Positions 1 to 7,433 of a DNA stretch of 11,761 nt are shown here, piece by piece. Location: NCBI GenBank assembly GCA_007125435.1, contig SLDF01000417.1:1-11761 (forward strand), in the 5' to 3' direction. This DNA is from Saprospiraceae bacterium (lineage in GTDB: Bacteria; Bacteroidota; Bacteroidia; Chitinophagales; Saprospiraceae). Both the position numbers and the translations under genes were made by a program. Under the pieces are notes generated by a model. That model saw nothing but the letters and a program-made list of their open reading frames with translations, did no database searches and was not told where the DNA came from. The number at the start of each line of letters is the position of its first letter. Position 1 is the first letter of the stretch.

Positions 1-196
1 CAACTATATGTATACAGTCACATGTATGTATTTCTCACAAGTTCTTATCACAAAAATGGCTATAAACTGATTAGCCAATCATTGATCCGTAGAATTTTCA
101 TGTGTTAGTCCCCAGAAAAAAGAAGTGATCCGTTTTAAACCGATATAGGGGTTAAAAACAAATCAAAAATATGAAATACAACCACACCATTACAAG

Positions 197-227
197 TTTG
201 GCAAAATTTTTGTTATTTTTATAATTG
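197..227 (+). promoter_or_regulatory. Candidate Bacteroidota-type promoter of the zinc-ribbon gene
   Basis: A TTTG box lies at 197-200. After 19 bases comes TATAATTG at 220-227, which matches the Bacteroidota -7 consensus TAnnTTTG at all but one position. The spacing fits the known -33/-7 arrangement. It would place the transcript start about 10-15 bases before the ATG at 248, giving a very short leader. No Shine-Dalgarno sequence precedes the ATG, which is usual in this phylum. The surroundings are very AT-rich, so a chance match is possible. Confidence 0.38.
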
Positions 228-247
228 TAACCAAGCTTCATTGCCCC

Positions 248-601
248 ATGAAAAGAGCCTGTTTAGAATGTGGAGAACCTTTTAGAGGTCGATCTGACAA
301 AAAATTTTGTACGGACAGCTGTCGCAATGCCTACAATAATCGTCAAAACAACTATACCAATAAGACTATAAAACGGGTGAATCAAATCCTCCGAAAAAAC
401 CGGCGGATACTCGAAGAGCTAAATCCTAATGGGAAGCATACAGTACACGGCTCTATGCTGAGAGACAAGGGTTTTAATTTTACCTACTTCACTAATATCT
501 ATACGACTAAAGCCGGCAAGCATTATTTCTTTGTGTATGAACAGGGATATCTCAAACTGGATAAGGACTTCTACACACTAGTCAAGCGAGAGAAGTGGTA
601 A
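248..601 (+). CDS. Small zinc-ribbon protein of unknown function, conserved in Bacteroidota
   Basis: This 117-residue protein has an N-terminal four-cysteine zinc-binding motif. Cys5 and Cys8 (C-x2-C) and Cys21 and Cys25 (C-x3-C) are separated by 12 residues, and the FCTDSCRNAYNN stretch resembles treble-clef or zinc-ribbon proteins. A basic linker follows (about 38-57, rich in Lys, Arg and Asn). The C-terminal part (about 69-113) is rich in aromatic residues, with short alternating segments such as FNFTYFTNIY and YFFVYEQGYLKL that suggest a small beta-rich domain. There is no signal peptide or membrane segment, so it should be cytoplasmic. The basic linker and zinc site would suit nucleic-acid binding, but that is inference. 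From memory, proteins with this layout and length are widespread and uncharacterised in Bacteroidota. The gene is alone on the + strand and converges on the thioredoxin genes. ATG at 248 is chosen because the cysteine motif follows at once and a candidate promoter sits just upstream. Confidence 0.87.
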   Translation: MKRACLECGEPFRGRSDKKFCTDSCRNAYNNRQNNYTNKTIKRVNQILRKNRRILEELNPNGKHTVHGSMLRDKGFNFTYFTNIYTTKAGKHYFFVYEQGYLKLDKDFYTLVKREKW

Positions 602-636
602 AAAAAAGGTTTTGCCACCGACACGATGACAAAACC
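601..636 (-). terminator. Intrinsic terminator of the thioredoxin operon, also between convergent genes
   Basis: GGTTTTG (608-614) and CAAAACC (630-636) form a perfect 7-bp stem around a 15-base loop. Read on the - strand, the stem is followed at once by seven T residues (complement of 601-607), the classical intrinsic terminator layout, 24 bases past the stop codon of the redoxin gene. The T-tract shares its last base with the TAA stop (599-601) of the convergent + strand gene. On the + strand the hairpin is followed only by AAATAAAT, so it would terminate that transcript less well. Confidence 0.72.
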
Positions 637-660
637 AAATAAATATTTCTCAGGTACAGC

Positions 661-1281
661 TTACTTTTTCTTTGTTTTAATGGTGCAGCCTATAGCTTTA
701 GTAGTCTGTGGATCCACAGCCTGACCGCGCTCGATGGCACCTATTGCTTTTGCCACATATGGCTCAGTAACAGCTGAAGCATCCTCAGGGTTATCATCAA
801 TAGCACCAATATATCTTACTGTCCTGGTGCGATCTAATACATATACATGAGGTGTCTTGGTAGCACCATACTGAGGATAGACCTGCTGACCGTCATCAAT
901 TAAATATTCGAATGGAAAATCTTTTTCTTTAGCTCTCTCGATCATTTTGGTGTAGCTGTCCTCCGGCTGCACTTGAGGATCATTAGGATTGATGGCAATT
1001 ACCGGATAGCCAAGTGGCTCGAAAGTGTTATGAAGTTCAATAAGCCTGTCTTCATATTTAACGGCCCAGGGGCAATGGTTACAAGTGAATACAACGATAT
1101 ACCCTTTGGCATTTTCATAATTATTGAGTGAGACCCAGATACCAGAAGTACTTCTGAGTTTAAAATCAGGAGCGACATCTCCGACCTTGAGACCGTCTTC
1201 TACGGGTGGATCATTAATGTCTGAAGCGAAAGAGGTCGTCCATACGACCATTGCCAATACAGCAAATAAGAACTTTTTCAT
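661..1281 (-). CDS. Exported thioredoxin-fold redoxin with CNHCP motif
   Basis: This 206-residue protein starts with a signal peptide (MKKF, hydrophobic 5-17, cleavage likely near residue 20), so it should act in the periplasm or envelope. The rest is an AhpC/TSA-type redoxin fold. GDVAPDFKL (34-42) is the typical start of this family. The redox site is CNHCP (Cys67, Cys70) after the strand YIVVFT, and the cis-proline loop is KTPHVYVLD (Pro144). A third cysteine near the C-terminus (Cys199, in GCTIK) is followed by a lysine-rich tail; from memory a terminal GC-x-IK element recurs in this subfamily. It probably carries out thiol-disulfide exchange or peroxide reduction, but the substrate is unknown. 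The CNHCP sequence differs from the WCxxC of ordinary thioredoxins. The gene begins 8 bases after the TlpA-like gene stops, so the two are surely co-transcribed and perhaps translationally coupled. Confidence 0.93.
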   Translation of the reverse strand: MKKFLFAVLAMVVWTTSFASDINDPPVEDGLKVGDVAPDFKLRSTSGIWVSLNNYENAKGYIVVFTCNHCPWAVKYEDRLIELHNTFEPLGYPVIAINPNDPQVQPEDSYTKMIERAKEKDFPFEYLIDDGQQVYPQYGATKTPHVYVLDRTRTVRYIGAIDDNPEDASAVTEPYVAKAIGAIERGQAVDPQTTKAIGCTIKTKKK

Positions 1282-1289
1282 ATGTCAAA

Positions 1290-1781
1290 TTAATTTATAG
1301 ATTGAATAATGGTTTCTATTGATTCTAAGTCGTGAAAACTCTGCTCAAGAAATTTCCTTTTGTCTCCTGCAACAAATAATGTGGCAGGTATAGCACCGGA
1401 CCATGAGGGATCAACCAGGTCGATCCAGTCATTGGGATTACCGCCATCCAGTAATGCGACATAGGGTTTTAGCTTTCTTTTCTCTACAAAGGGCACGACG
1501 CGTTTGTCCAATTGGCTCTTAAAGTCAAGACTTATGAGCACAACTTTGACCTTTTCACCTTCATACTTATCGTGCAATGCTTCGAAGTAAGGCATTTCCT
1601 CTACACATGGCTTACACCAAGTCGCCCAGAAGTTTATAACGTAAGTGGTGTCGTTGTTGGTATTGATGATGGACTGAAGCTCCGGTACTGAGATGACGTC
1701 GACACGCTGACTGAAAGTCACATTTGTAACCATAAGCAAAACTATAAAACCAACAAACTTACTAAGACTATGAGTAATCAT
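1290..1781 (-). CDS. TlpA-like exported thiol:disulfide oxidoreductase
   Basis: This 163-residue protein has a signal peptide (hydrophobic core about 9-22, likely cleaved before Gln25) and a TlpA/ResA-type thioredoxin domain. FWATWCKPC (51-59) carries the redox pair Cys56 and Cys59, and EEMPYFEAL follows as is typical for TlpA proteins. The strand VKVVLISLD (78-86) matches the family fold, and the cis-proline is Pro132 in GAIPATLFV. Members reduce or oxidise cysteines of envelope proteins, for example during cytochrome c maturation. No cytochrome gene is nearby, so the partner is unknown. The motif differs clearly from the CNHCP of the next gene, so the two are distinct families rather than a recent duplication. 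A 52-base AT-rich gap separates it from the methyltransferase upstream. ATG at 1781 gives a complete signal peptide. No Shine-Dalgarno sequence is seen. Confidence 0.94.
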   Translation of the reverse strand: MITHSLSKFVGFIVLLMVTNVTFSQRVDVISVPELQSIINTNNDTTYVINFWATWCKPCVEEMPYFEALHDKYEGEKVKVVLISLDFKSQLDKRVVPFVEKRKLKPYVALLDGGNPNDWIDLVDPSWSGAIPATLFVAGDKRKFLEQSFHDLESIETIIQSIN

Positions 1782-1833
1782 AACGAAATAAACAAAACTT
1801 TATAGGTCTTTGTTTGAAAATGAATTGTTAATA

Positions 1834-2397
1834 CTACTCCTTAATTGCAAATACCGCATAAAAAGTTGGGTAAAAGAAGCGAAGTAATGGTCTGATGCCA
1901 TTGACCTTACCAGCCGGAAAAGACCAGGTCTCTGAGGCTTTAATTTGCCAGCCTGCTTTCTCTAGTAGCATATCGTATTGTCGTGGCTCGAACTCATGGT
2001 AGTGTCTATCTCTCGGATCTGTAGGGTGCCAATGCGCTTTCTTAAACCAAACCTTTAGTGGCACGGTACTGATGAGGTGCTTACCCTGAGGTATTTGGCT
2101 AAGAAGATTGTACGGTGCTACCATGTGCTCAAATATCTCAAAAGAAGTAATGAGTTCTGCCTCACTTTCAATAACACTTTGGTAATTCACATCAAGGTCT
2201 TCTCCTCTGGTATTGTCAACATGATAGCCTTCCTGACGCATGATATCAGACAACATATTATCTACACCAAGGTCTAAAATTGATCGGGGTGGTGGAGCAT
2301 GTTTCTTCAAAAACGCTATGGTAGCTTTTATCCTTCTATGAGGATAGTAGCTCAGATTTTTGACATCGACTAGTTTTTCTTCGTTTGTATTACTCAC
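1834..2397 (-). CDS. Class I SAM-dependent methyltransferase-like protein, GTG start
   Basis: This 187-residue protein has the order of a class I methyltransferase. A glycine-poor motif I, SILDLGVDN, is at 39-47. An acidic strand end follows (RGEDLDV, 64-70), then ITSFEIFEHM (83-92), which matches the E-x-x-EH signature of the Methyltransf_11/23 type. After STVPL (110-114) comes a histidine-rich loop with HWHP and HYHEFEP (122-138), and YDMLLEKAGW (141-150) is the usual late helix. The substrate cannot be told from the sequence. Motif I lacks the normal G-x-G after the first glycine, so SAM binding may be altered. The start is GTG at 2397. Upstream in frame there is no ATG, GTG or TTG before a stop at 2470-2472, and the next internal Met (residue 48) would remove motif I. 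It lies in front of the TlpA-like gene and may be in the same transcript. Confidence 0.86.
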   Translation of the reverse strand: MSNTNEEKLVDVKNLSYYPHRRIKATIAFLKKHAPPPRSILDLGVDNMLSDIMRQEGYHVDNTRGEDLDVNYQSVIESEAELITSFEIFEHMVAPYNLLSQIPQGKHLISTVPLKVWFKKAHWHPTDPRDRHYHEFEPRQYDMLLEKAGWQIKASETWSFPAGKVNGIRPLLRFFYPTFYAVFAIKE

Positions 2398-2602
2398 TGA
2401 AATAAGGATTAAGTGTTTGGTGACGCGATCTATTTTGATAACTTCTTTTTGTTTAAAGACATCATCCCTTTACTTCTATAAATAGTATTGAAGATTTCTG
2501 AATCCAATAAAGCAAAACAAAAAAGGACAAACACTTCTATACTTCACGTCTATTCACTTTCTATAGATAATGTGACGCTCATAAAAAATATTCTACCTCA
2601 AC

Positions 2603-5600
2603 TTAAATTTTTATAAAGTTCCCTGTCAACACTTTATCTTCATCAATAAAAATGTGGTAAATATACAATCCCGGTGATAAATTTTCCAGATTAATGCGCT
2701 CTCCATGACCTAAAATTTCATAAGACGCAATCAAGATACCACCAGCCGTTCTGATTTCTAAATCAAAATTTTCAAGACTTTCTGCTTCAAAGACGATAAA
2801 ATCCTGACAAGGATTAGGATAGGCTTGAATGTCAATATCAGAGTCATGATTGATCTGCATTGATGTACTCATGTCTTGAACTTCGACAAATATCGTATCA
2901 AAAATGACGCATGCATTGGAAAGGAAAGTCTGGGCACTTACCGCTCCTTCTCCATCTATCATCCATAGTATGATGATTTCGTCTTCGCTAGGTTGATCCA
3001 CAATGATACCATTCTGAACATTCCACTTTATGGAGTCTATGGTCTCTTGAGAATCAACCCTGTAAGTGACACTATCGCCTACCATTGACTGCAATGAACC
3101 TGTAAGTGATAATTCCGTACCGGCTGATATACCAGAAATAGAAATATCTTCACTGATAAGACAGCCTTTAGCATCAGTGATATCGATTCTATAAACACCT
3201 TCAGATAAGTTTTCAATATTTAACACGTGTTGCTTTGGTCTACCTGTGACGGTCACCATATCATATCTGGATGTACCACCGGCATATTGAGAGGACCATC
3301 GAGCAGGCTCATAGAAGTCTTGTCCAGGCTTGAAAACTGACACCACCCGGAAAGCAGCATTAGGATTATCGTCCAACTCTGATACATGAGACAAGTCAAC
3401 TTCTCGATGATTAAACCATGTATCTCCTGTTCCTTCATGCTGAGCGATGATATCAAACACTTCGCCTTCGACCCAAACTACTGGGTCTGCATGCACATCT
3501 ATAGTATACCCTACCCTCCATGAAGTGGATGTGGTATTGCTTAATCGTTGGTCGAAAGAAAAAGTAATACCCTCGTAACCCTCAGTACTGATATTAAACT
3601 GCACACCTGTCTCACCTGTTCCTTCGCCTTGGGCCGGATAATTAGTGGTTTGCCAGGCTTGATTATTCTCCTCAGCAGGGTCGCTAGAGCCTACGCCATT
3701 AGAACCACTTGAGGGATTGACTGCCCCTCCTATCAGCATGGCTTTTCCGATCCCTATGCTTGGTGATGGGCTATCGGATGGCACTTGCCCATTGAAATCC
3801 CACTGGGCTATGACACCCTCATATGTATCTATGTTACCGGGAAATGTTTGGAAGGTCAAGGGCAATTCCGCCTGACTGAGATGCATTTGGGCCAAGCCAT
3901 TCATAGCCTGGCTGCACTCGGGGAAGAGAGTTACACTGTCCACAGCTGTAAATGAGTGGTCGATATCAAAAACCTTAGAGACTTTACAGCCATTGGCATC
4001 TGTCACGAGGACAGTGTATTGGCCTGGAATATCTGCTTCTACCGTATCATCGCTATTTCCTTCATTATCATTCCAGATGTATTGGTAAGGTGGCACTCCA
4101 TCTACCACATCAAGTGCTATAAAACCGGGTTGATCACCACAAATATGTTGAATTTGTTCATTTATTATCCTTGGATTATAGAGAGCCAGGGACAAACTAT
4201 CAGAGGCAATGTCTGATCCATTAAAAACCAATATGTCATCTACCGCTAACATATCCCTAGGCCCGGAGTCTCCGCTTAAATGTTGATAACGCCACACCAG
4301 TAAGACATAGGGACGATTCAGCATATCCTCAGGTAGAGATATCGGCCCTACAGTCTCTTCATGACCTGTAAACGTCCCTTGGTAAAGTATAGGGTCGCCA
4401 TGGCTATCTAATACATCGAATAAAGGTCCGTCTTCTGAAAAAGCGTACTGAAGTCTCAGAGCATAATCTCTACTATTTTTTACAACTGTCTTGGCTGTGT
4501 ACCAAAGCGTCATTTCATTTGCTTCTCTGGTATCAAGAGCCAGCACGGCACCACCGAGTTGTCGGCCGGGATAGCCATTATTACCATCTCTGTTACCGGT
4601 ATTGATAAATGCAAAGCCTTCCTCACCAAGACCTTCTATGCGCGTTCTGGAAGTTTGGTTATAAGCACCTTCGGTATAACCCGCTATTGATGCATCAAGA
4701 CCCGGATCTTCTTCATCCATATACACAAAAGCCATATGTGAAGGGAAAGTGCCAACATCTGCCATTGAGGACCATTCACTCATGACATATGGGCAGGAGG
4801 CCAAAGGGTAAGGTTCAGGAAAAAAGTCTACATCTTCGTCTTTCTTGAAATGGGCGACGACATGTATTTCATCACCTTGGGGTATGTATTGAATCTTTTG
4901 TTCTGCTATAGTATCTCCATCAATAGTCCAATAGGTAAATGAAAAACCGAGATAGGCATTTGCACTAAGATCAATCTTCATACTCTGAAAGTACCGGCCT
5001 GACCAGGGATAGATATCTCCATCAGGGATGCCTGGCTGACCTTGCTCTAAAATCACGGAGTTGACCTGCACAACACCGCCAGTCTTCTCATCGATATCTA
5101 TAATGACTGTTGATAAATTGTCGAGATCAAAATAATCTCTAATGTGATTGATAACTCTATCTGGCCTATTATTAGCGAAAGTCTTCATTCGATTAAGCTG
5201 TGTCTGCCAACTGTTTACAGATGAAGGGACGCTCCATCTCTGGATGTGCCTTGGCATTTCAGAAGCGATACCGTCGCTTTTCCTCTCTATGATCTCATGG
5301 ACAATATCGGGTTTATAAATGGTGTTCAGATGATCCATAGCTCTCAAGACAAAGGCCTCTTTAAAGGGTTCTCCCTCAGCTAAGGTGCGAAATAAAAAGG
5401 TGGACCATTCCCCTCTACCATTACCGGTAGGACTTGTGATCCAGGTCATCATATTGGTATTGACATTGGTGATCCAACCAAAGGAGCGATCTAAATCATA
5501 AACGAACCAACGCCACCTACCGTCATGGCCGGGTTCTGCTTCCGAATCAAAATCTACGCGCTTCCGCCACCAATCTATATTATTGTGCGGCCAATCATTA

Positions 5601-7210
5601 TTGGCGACATACACTTGCAATATGACGTAGTCCAAGTAATTGTCGACATCCATGAATTGCTCCAATACATCATAGCTCTCGGCTTGATTCCAATCGCTAT
5701 CTGCAACTATGTCCAATAGCGAATTGTAGTGGTTAGCGTCTCCATGCTTGACCTCAAGATTATTGGACAACACATCGATCTCAGTTCTATCAAGACCATA
5801 AATCCTCTCCAGGTAGTGGTGATCTTGCCTCTCCCTGATATTATGAATACCCCAATACTCACCATTAATGAAAAGGACTGATGGTCTGTACGTCTGATAG
5901 TCAAGGTCAAGATCGTGGATCAAGGCATGAGCACAGGCATCTCTAATGAAGGACAAGTGGTGGTCATTACCTGAGTTCCTCAGCAAAAGGCGCTTAAAAC
6001 TATCGTCGAATTCTTCGCCAAAAAACAAGTGATCTAAGCTGGATGCTCCATACTCGTTTCTTGCGTAAAGCCGGAGTGTCTTCTGGGGCCACCTGCGACT
6101 CCATCCACCGTGTATCCTTATACCAACGGTCTGGTCCAAAACCTTTTTCTTATCTTCGAAAAAAGAAATTCTAGCCTCCCGCTCCCATTCTCTACCTCTT
6201 TGGTAGTAATTTCCGCTGCCATCGTCATCATCTTCATAAAAGATGCCCGGCACATATATCCCAGACTCATCACTGAACAATGAAGCACTGTCTGTCAACA
6301 TCGAAAAAACCGGAAGTTCATAATCCTCTCCTCCATCGTCAAAAACGAAATAGGTATAGGCAGACTCAGAAGGCAGAAAGTTACTTTTAAATGCCTTTAC
6401 CCTCAATACGGTCGCTTTGGGAACCAAACCGGAAGGCTCTCTGAAACCATGTGGACTTGTAGAAGGTATAAAGTTTGTCGGAATAGTGGACCATATATTA
6501 GGCTCACCGCTCCTGTCCGATACCGTCAGAGGGCCATTCCATTGAGAAGAGTGAAGGGTCGGCTCACTCCCATCTGTGGTATATGTTAACAATATATCTT
6601 CATCTTCATATGCTATGTCCACCTCAATGGACTGCTGATAAAAGCCGGATGGCACATTGGCTGTAGGCGGCTCTAATATGCCTGCAAACTGTTCGGTCTC
6701 ATTGGGCTGCAATGGGGTCGGTAGGGTAAAAAATCCCCATATTGCAGGATCCTGCACATTGCGACCGTAGGAAATATCGGTTGGCAAATTTGTGAAGCTG
6801 ATACTATCAACGACTGCTAAGTCATCTGGCTTTATGAGCGCAAACGATTCGCCCTGAGAAGATAATCTGAAATCCAAATGAAATTTACCCCGCTCAGGAC
6901 TCCCACTTGCCCAAAGCAATAAAAAACCATTGGCCGGTACAACCAATTCGCCCTCATCTTCGATCAATCGAAACTTTTGCAAGTCAGATAAGTCATCGGT
7001 AACAAAATAGCCACCTATGTCTATATCTTCCCCGGAAAGATTGTACAGCTCTATCCAATCTTCAAATTCTCCAGTTTCATCGGCGAATGTCTGACTATTA
7101 GAAGCCATCAATTCATTAATGAGTATCTCCTGACTATGAACAGTACCAGCAGCAAACCAAAAATAAAAAACCAAAAACCAGAATTTCCGATATCCTCTCT
7201 TAAAAATCAT
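2603..7210 (-). CDS. T9SS-exported multidomain CotH kinase-like protein with lamin-tail domain
   Basis: This 1535-residue secreted protein has these parts: a signal peptide (1-26, ending VHSQ); a lamin-tail domain (about 28-150, starting ILINELMASN); a chitobiase C-terminal-like beta domain (about 181-290, with YTTDGSEPT); and a CotH kinase domain (about 298-690). The CotH part holds IRIHGGWSRRWPQKTLRLY (365-382, cut here for length), FINGEYWGIHNIRERQD (447-463), NNDWPHNN (537-544) and YDLDRSFG (571-578), so the conserved acidic positions look kept. Next come an InlB-B-like segment (about 711-790), a beta-sandwich (about 805-996), an SprB-like repeat ending VTDANGC (1075), a second SprB-like repeat split by an inserted module (about 1090-1356), a PKD-like segment (1365-1446), and a T9SS type A sorting domain from AYPNPC (1463) to the C-terminal FIKI. 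CotH proteins are known as secreted protein kinases; the target here is unknown. T9SS would carry it across the outer membrane and cleave the tail. The gene has a 205-base gap downstream and no partner genes. Confidence 0.95.
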   Translation of the reverse strand: MIFKRGYRKFWFLVFYFWFAAGTVHSQEILINELMASNSQTFADETGEFEDWIELYNLSGEDIDIGGYFVTDDLSDLQKFRLIEDEGELVVPANGFLLLWASGSPERGKFHLDFRLSSQGESFALIKPDDLAVVDSISFTNLPTDISYGRNVQDPAIWGFFTLPTPLQPNETEQFAGILEPPTANVPSGFYQQSIEVDIAYEDEDILLTYTTDGSEPTLHSSQWNGPLTVSDRSGEPNIWSTIPTNFIPSTSPHGFREPSGLVPKATVLRVKAFKSNFLPSESAYTYFVFDDGGEDYELPVFSMLTDSASLFSDESGIYVPGIFYEDDDDGSGNYYQRGREWEREARISFFEDKKKVLDQTVGIRIHGGWSRRWPQKTLRLYARNEYGASSLDHLFFGEEFDDSFKRLLLRNSGNDHHLSFIRDACAHALIHDLDLDYQTYRPSVLFINGEYWGIHNIRERQDHHYLERIYGLDRTEIDVLSNNLEVKHGDANHYNSLLDIVADSDWNQAESYDVLEQFMDVDNYLDYVILQVYVANNDWPHNNIDWWRKRVDFDSEAEPGHDGRWRWFVYDLDRSFGWITNVNTNMMTWITSPTGNGRGEWSTFLFRTLAEGEPFKEAFVLRAMDHLNTIYKPDIVHEIIERKSDGIASEMPRHIQRWSVPSSVNSWQTQLNRMKTFANNRPDRVINHIRDYFDLDNLSTVIIDIDEKTGGVVQVNSVILEQGQPGIPDGDIYPWSGRYFQSMKIDLSANAYLGFSFTYWTIDGDTIAEQKIQYIPQGDEIHVVAHFKKDEDVDFFPEPYPLASCPYVMSEWSSMADVGTFPSHMAFVYMDEEDPGLDASIAGYTEGAYNQTSRTRIEGLGEEGFAFINTGNRDGNNGYPGRQLGGAVLALDTREANEMTLWYTAKTVVKNSRDYALRLQYAFSEDGPLFDVLDSHGDPILYQGTFTGHEETVGPISLPEDMLNRPYVLLVWRYQHLSGDSGPRDMLAVDDILVFNGSDIASDSLSLALYNPRIINEQIQHICGDQPGFIALDVVDGVPPYQYIWNDNEGNSDDTVEADIPGQYTVLVTDANGCKVSKVFDIDHSFTAVDSVTLFPECSQAMNGLAQMHLSQAELPLTFQTFPGNIDTYEGVIAQWDFNGQVPSDSPSPSIGIGKAMLIGGAVNPSSGSNGVGSSDPAEENNQAWQTTNYPAQGEGTGETGVQFNISTEGYEGITFSFDQRLSNTTSTSWRVGYTIDVHADPVVWVEGEVFDIIAQHEGTGDTWFNHREVDLSHVSELDDNPNAAFRVVSVFKPGQDFYEPARWSSQYAGGTSRYDMVTVTGRPKQHVLNIENLSEGVYRIDITDAKGCLISEDISISGISAGTELSLTGSLQSMVGDSVTYRVDSQETIDSIKWNVQNGIIVDQPSEDEIIILWMIDGEGAVSAQTFLSNACVIFDTIFVEVQDMSTSMQINHDSDIDIQAYPNPCQDFIVFEAESLENFDLEIRTAGGILIASYEILGHGERINLENLSPGLYIYHIFIDEDKVLTGNFIKI

Positions 7211-7253
7211 ATCTGTTATTTTTGTACCAATTCCTCCTATTTAACCCACATTA

Positions 7254-7383
7254 TGCATCAGCGATGTGAAAGGGTGGCGACGATAGGAGCCAGACTCTGT
7301 GCAGCGGTAGCGAAGCAGAGGCCGACTGTCCAGGGAGCCCTGTAACGTAGCGACCCGACGACTACAGGAGGAGGGTGATGCCC
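7254..7383 (-). repeat. GC-rich structured intergenic element between dnaE and the CotH gene
   Basis: A 130-base GC-rich island sits in AT-rich flanks. Its ends are complementary: GCATCA (7255-7260) and TGATGC (7376-7381). Inside are CTCTG/CAGAG (7295-7299 with 7316-7320), CAGGG/CCCTG (7331-7335 with 7338-7342, only two bases apart, so more palindrome than hairpin) and GTAG/CTAC (7347-7350 with 7362-7365). On the - strand it begins GGGCATCACCC and later has GGGTCG. That layout resembles the start of the element at 11377-11540, so I assign this strand. It could be a dispersed repeat, a small RNA or the structured 3' end of the dnaE transcript. It contains no transposase gene and no convincing ORF. 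Confidence 0.55.
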
Positions 7384-7433
7384 AAAACAAAATTAAACCC
7401 TAATTATGTATTAGAAAATCCCTGCCCGCCCTA

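Noticed and set aside
57..77. Hairpin TGGCTA / TAGCCA with a T-run on the - strand
   Set aside because: It could be a terminator for - strand transcripts, but no - strand gene lies just upstream of it in the window.
2077..2277. 66-codon + strand frame
   Set aside because: It lies fully inside the methyltransferase gene on the opposite strand.
7136..7345. 69-codon + strand frame
   Set aside because: It starts antisense to the CotH signal peptide and ends inside the structured element, and its composition is unlike a protein.
7254..7383. tRNA, integron attC site or insertion sequence
   Set aside because: There is no cloverleaf or TTC-loop signature, no GTTRRRY core, and no transposase. The end repeats are only about 6 bases and no target duplication was seen.
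7400..7414. Hairpin CTAAT / ATTAG just past the dnaE stop
   Set aside because: The stem is five mostly A-T pairs and no clean T-tract follows, so it is too weak to call a terminator.
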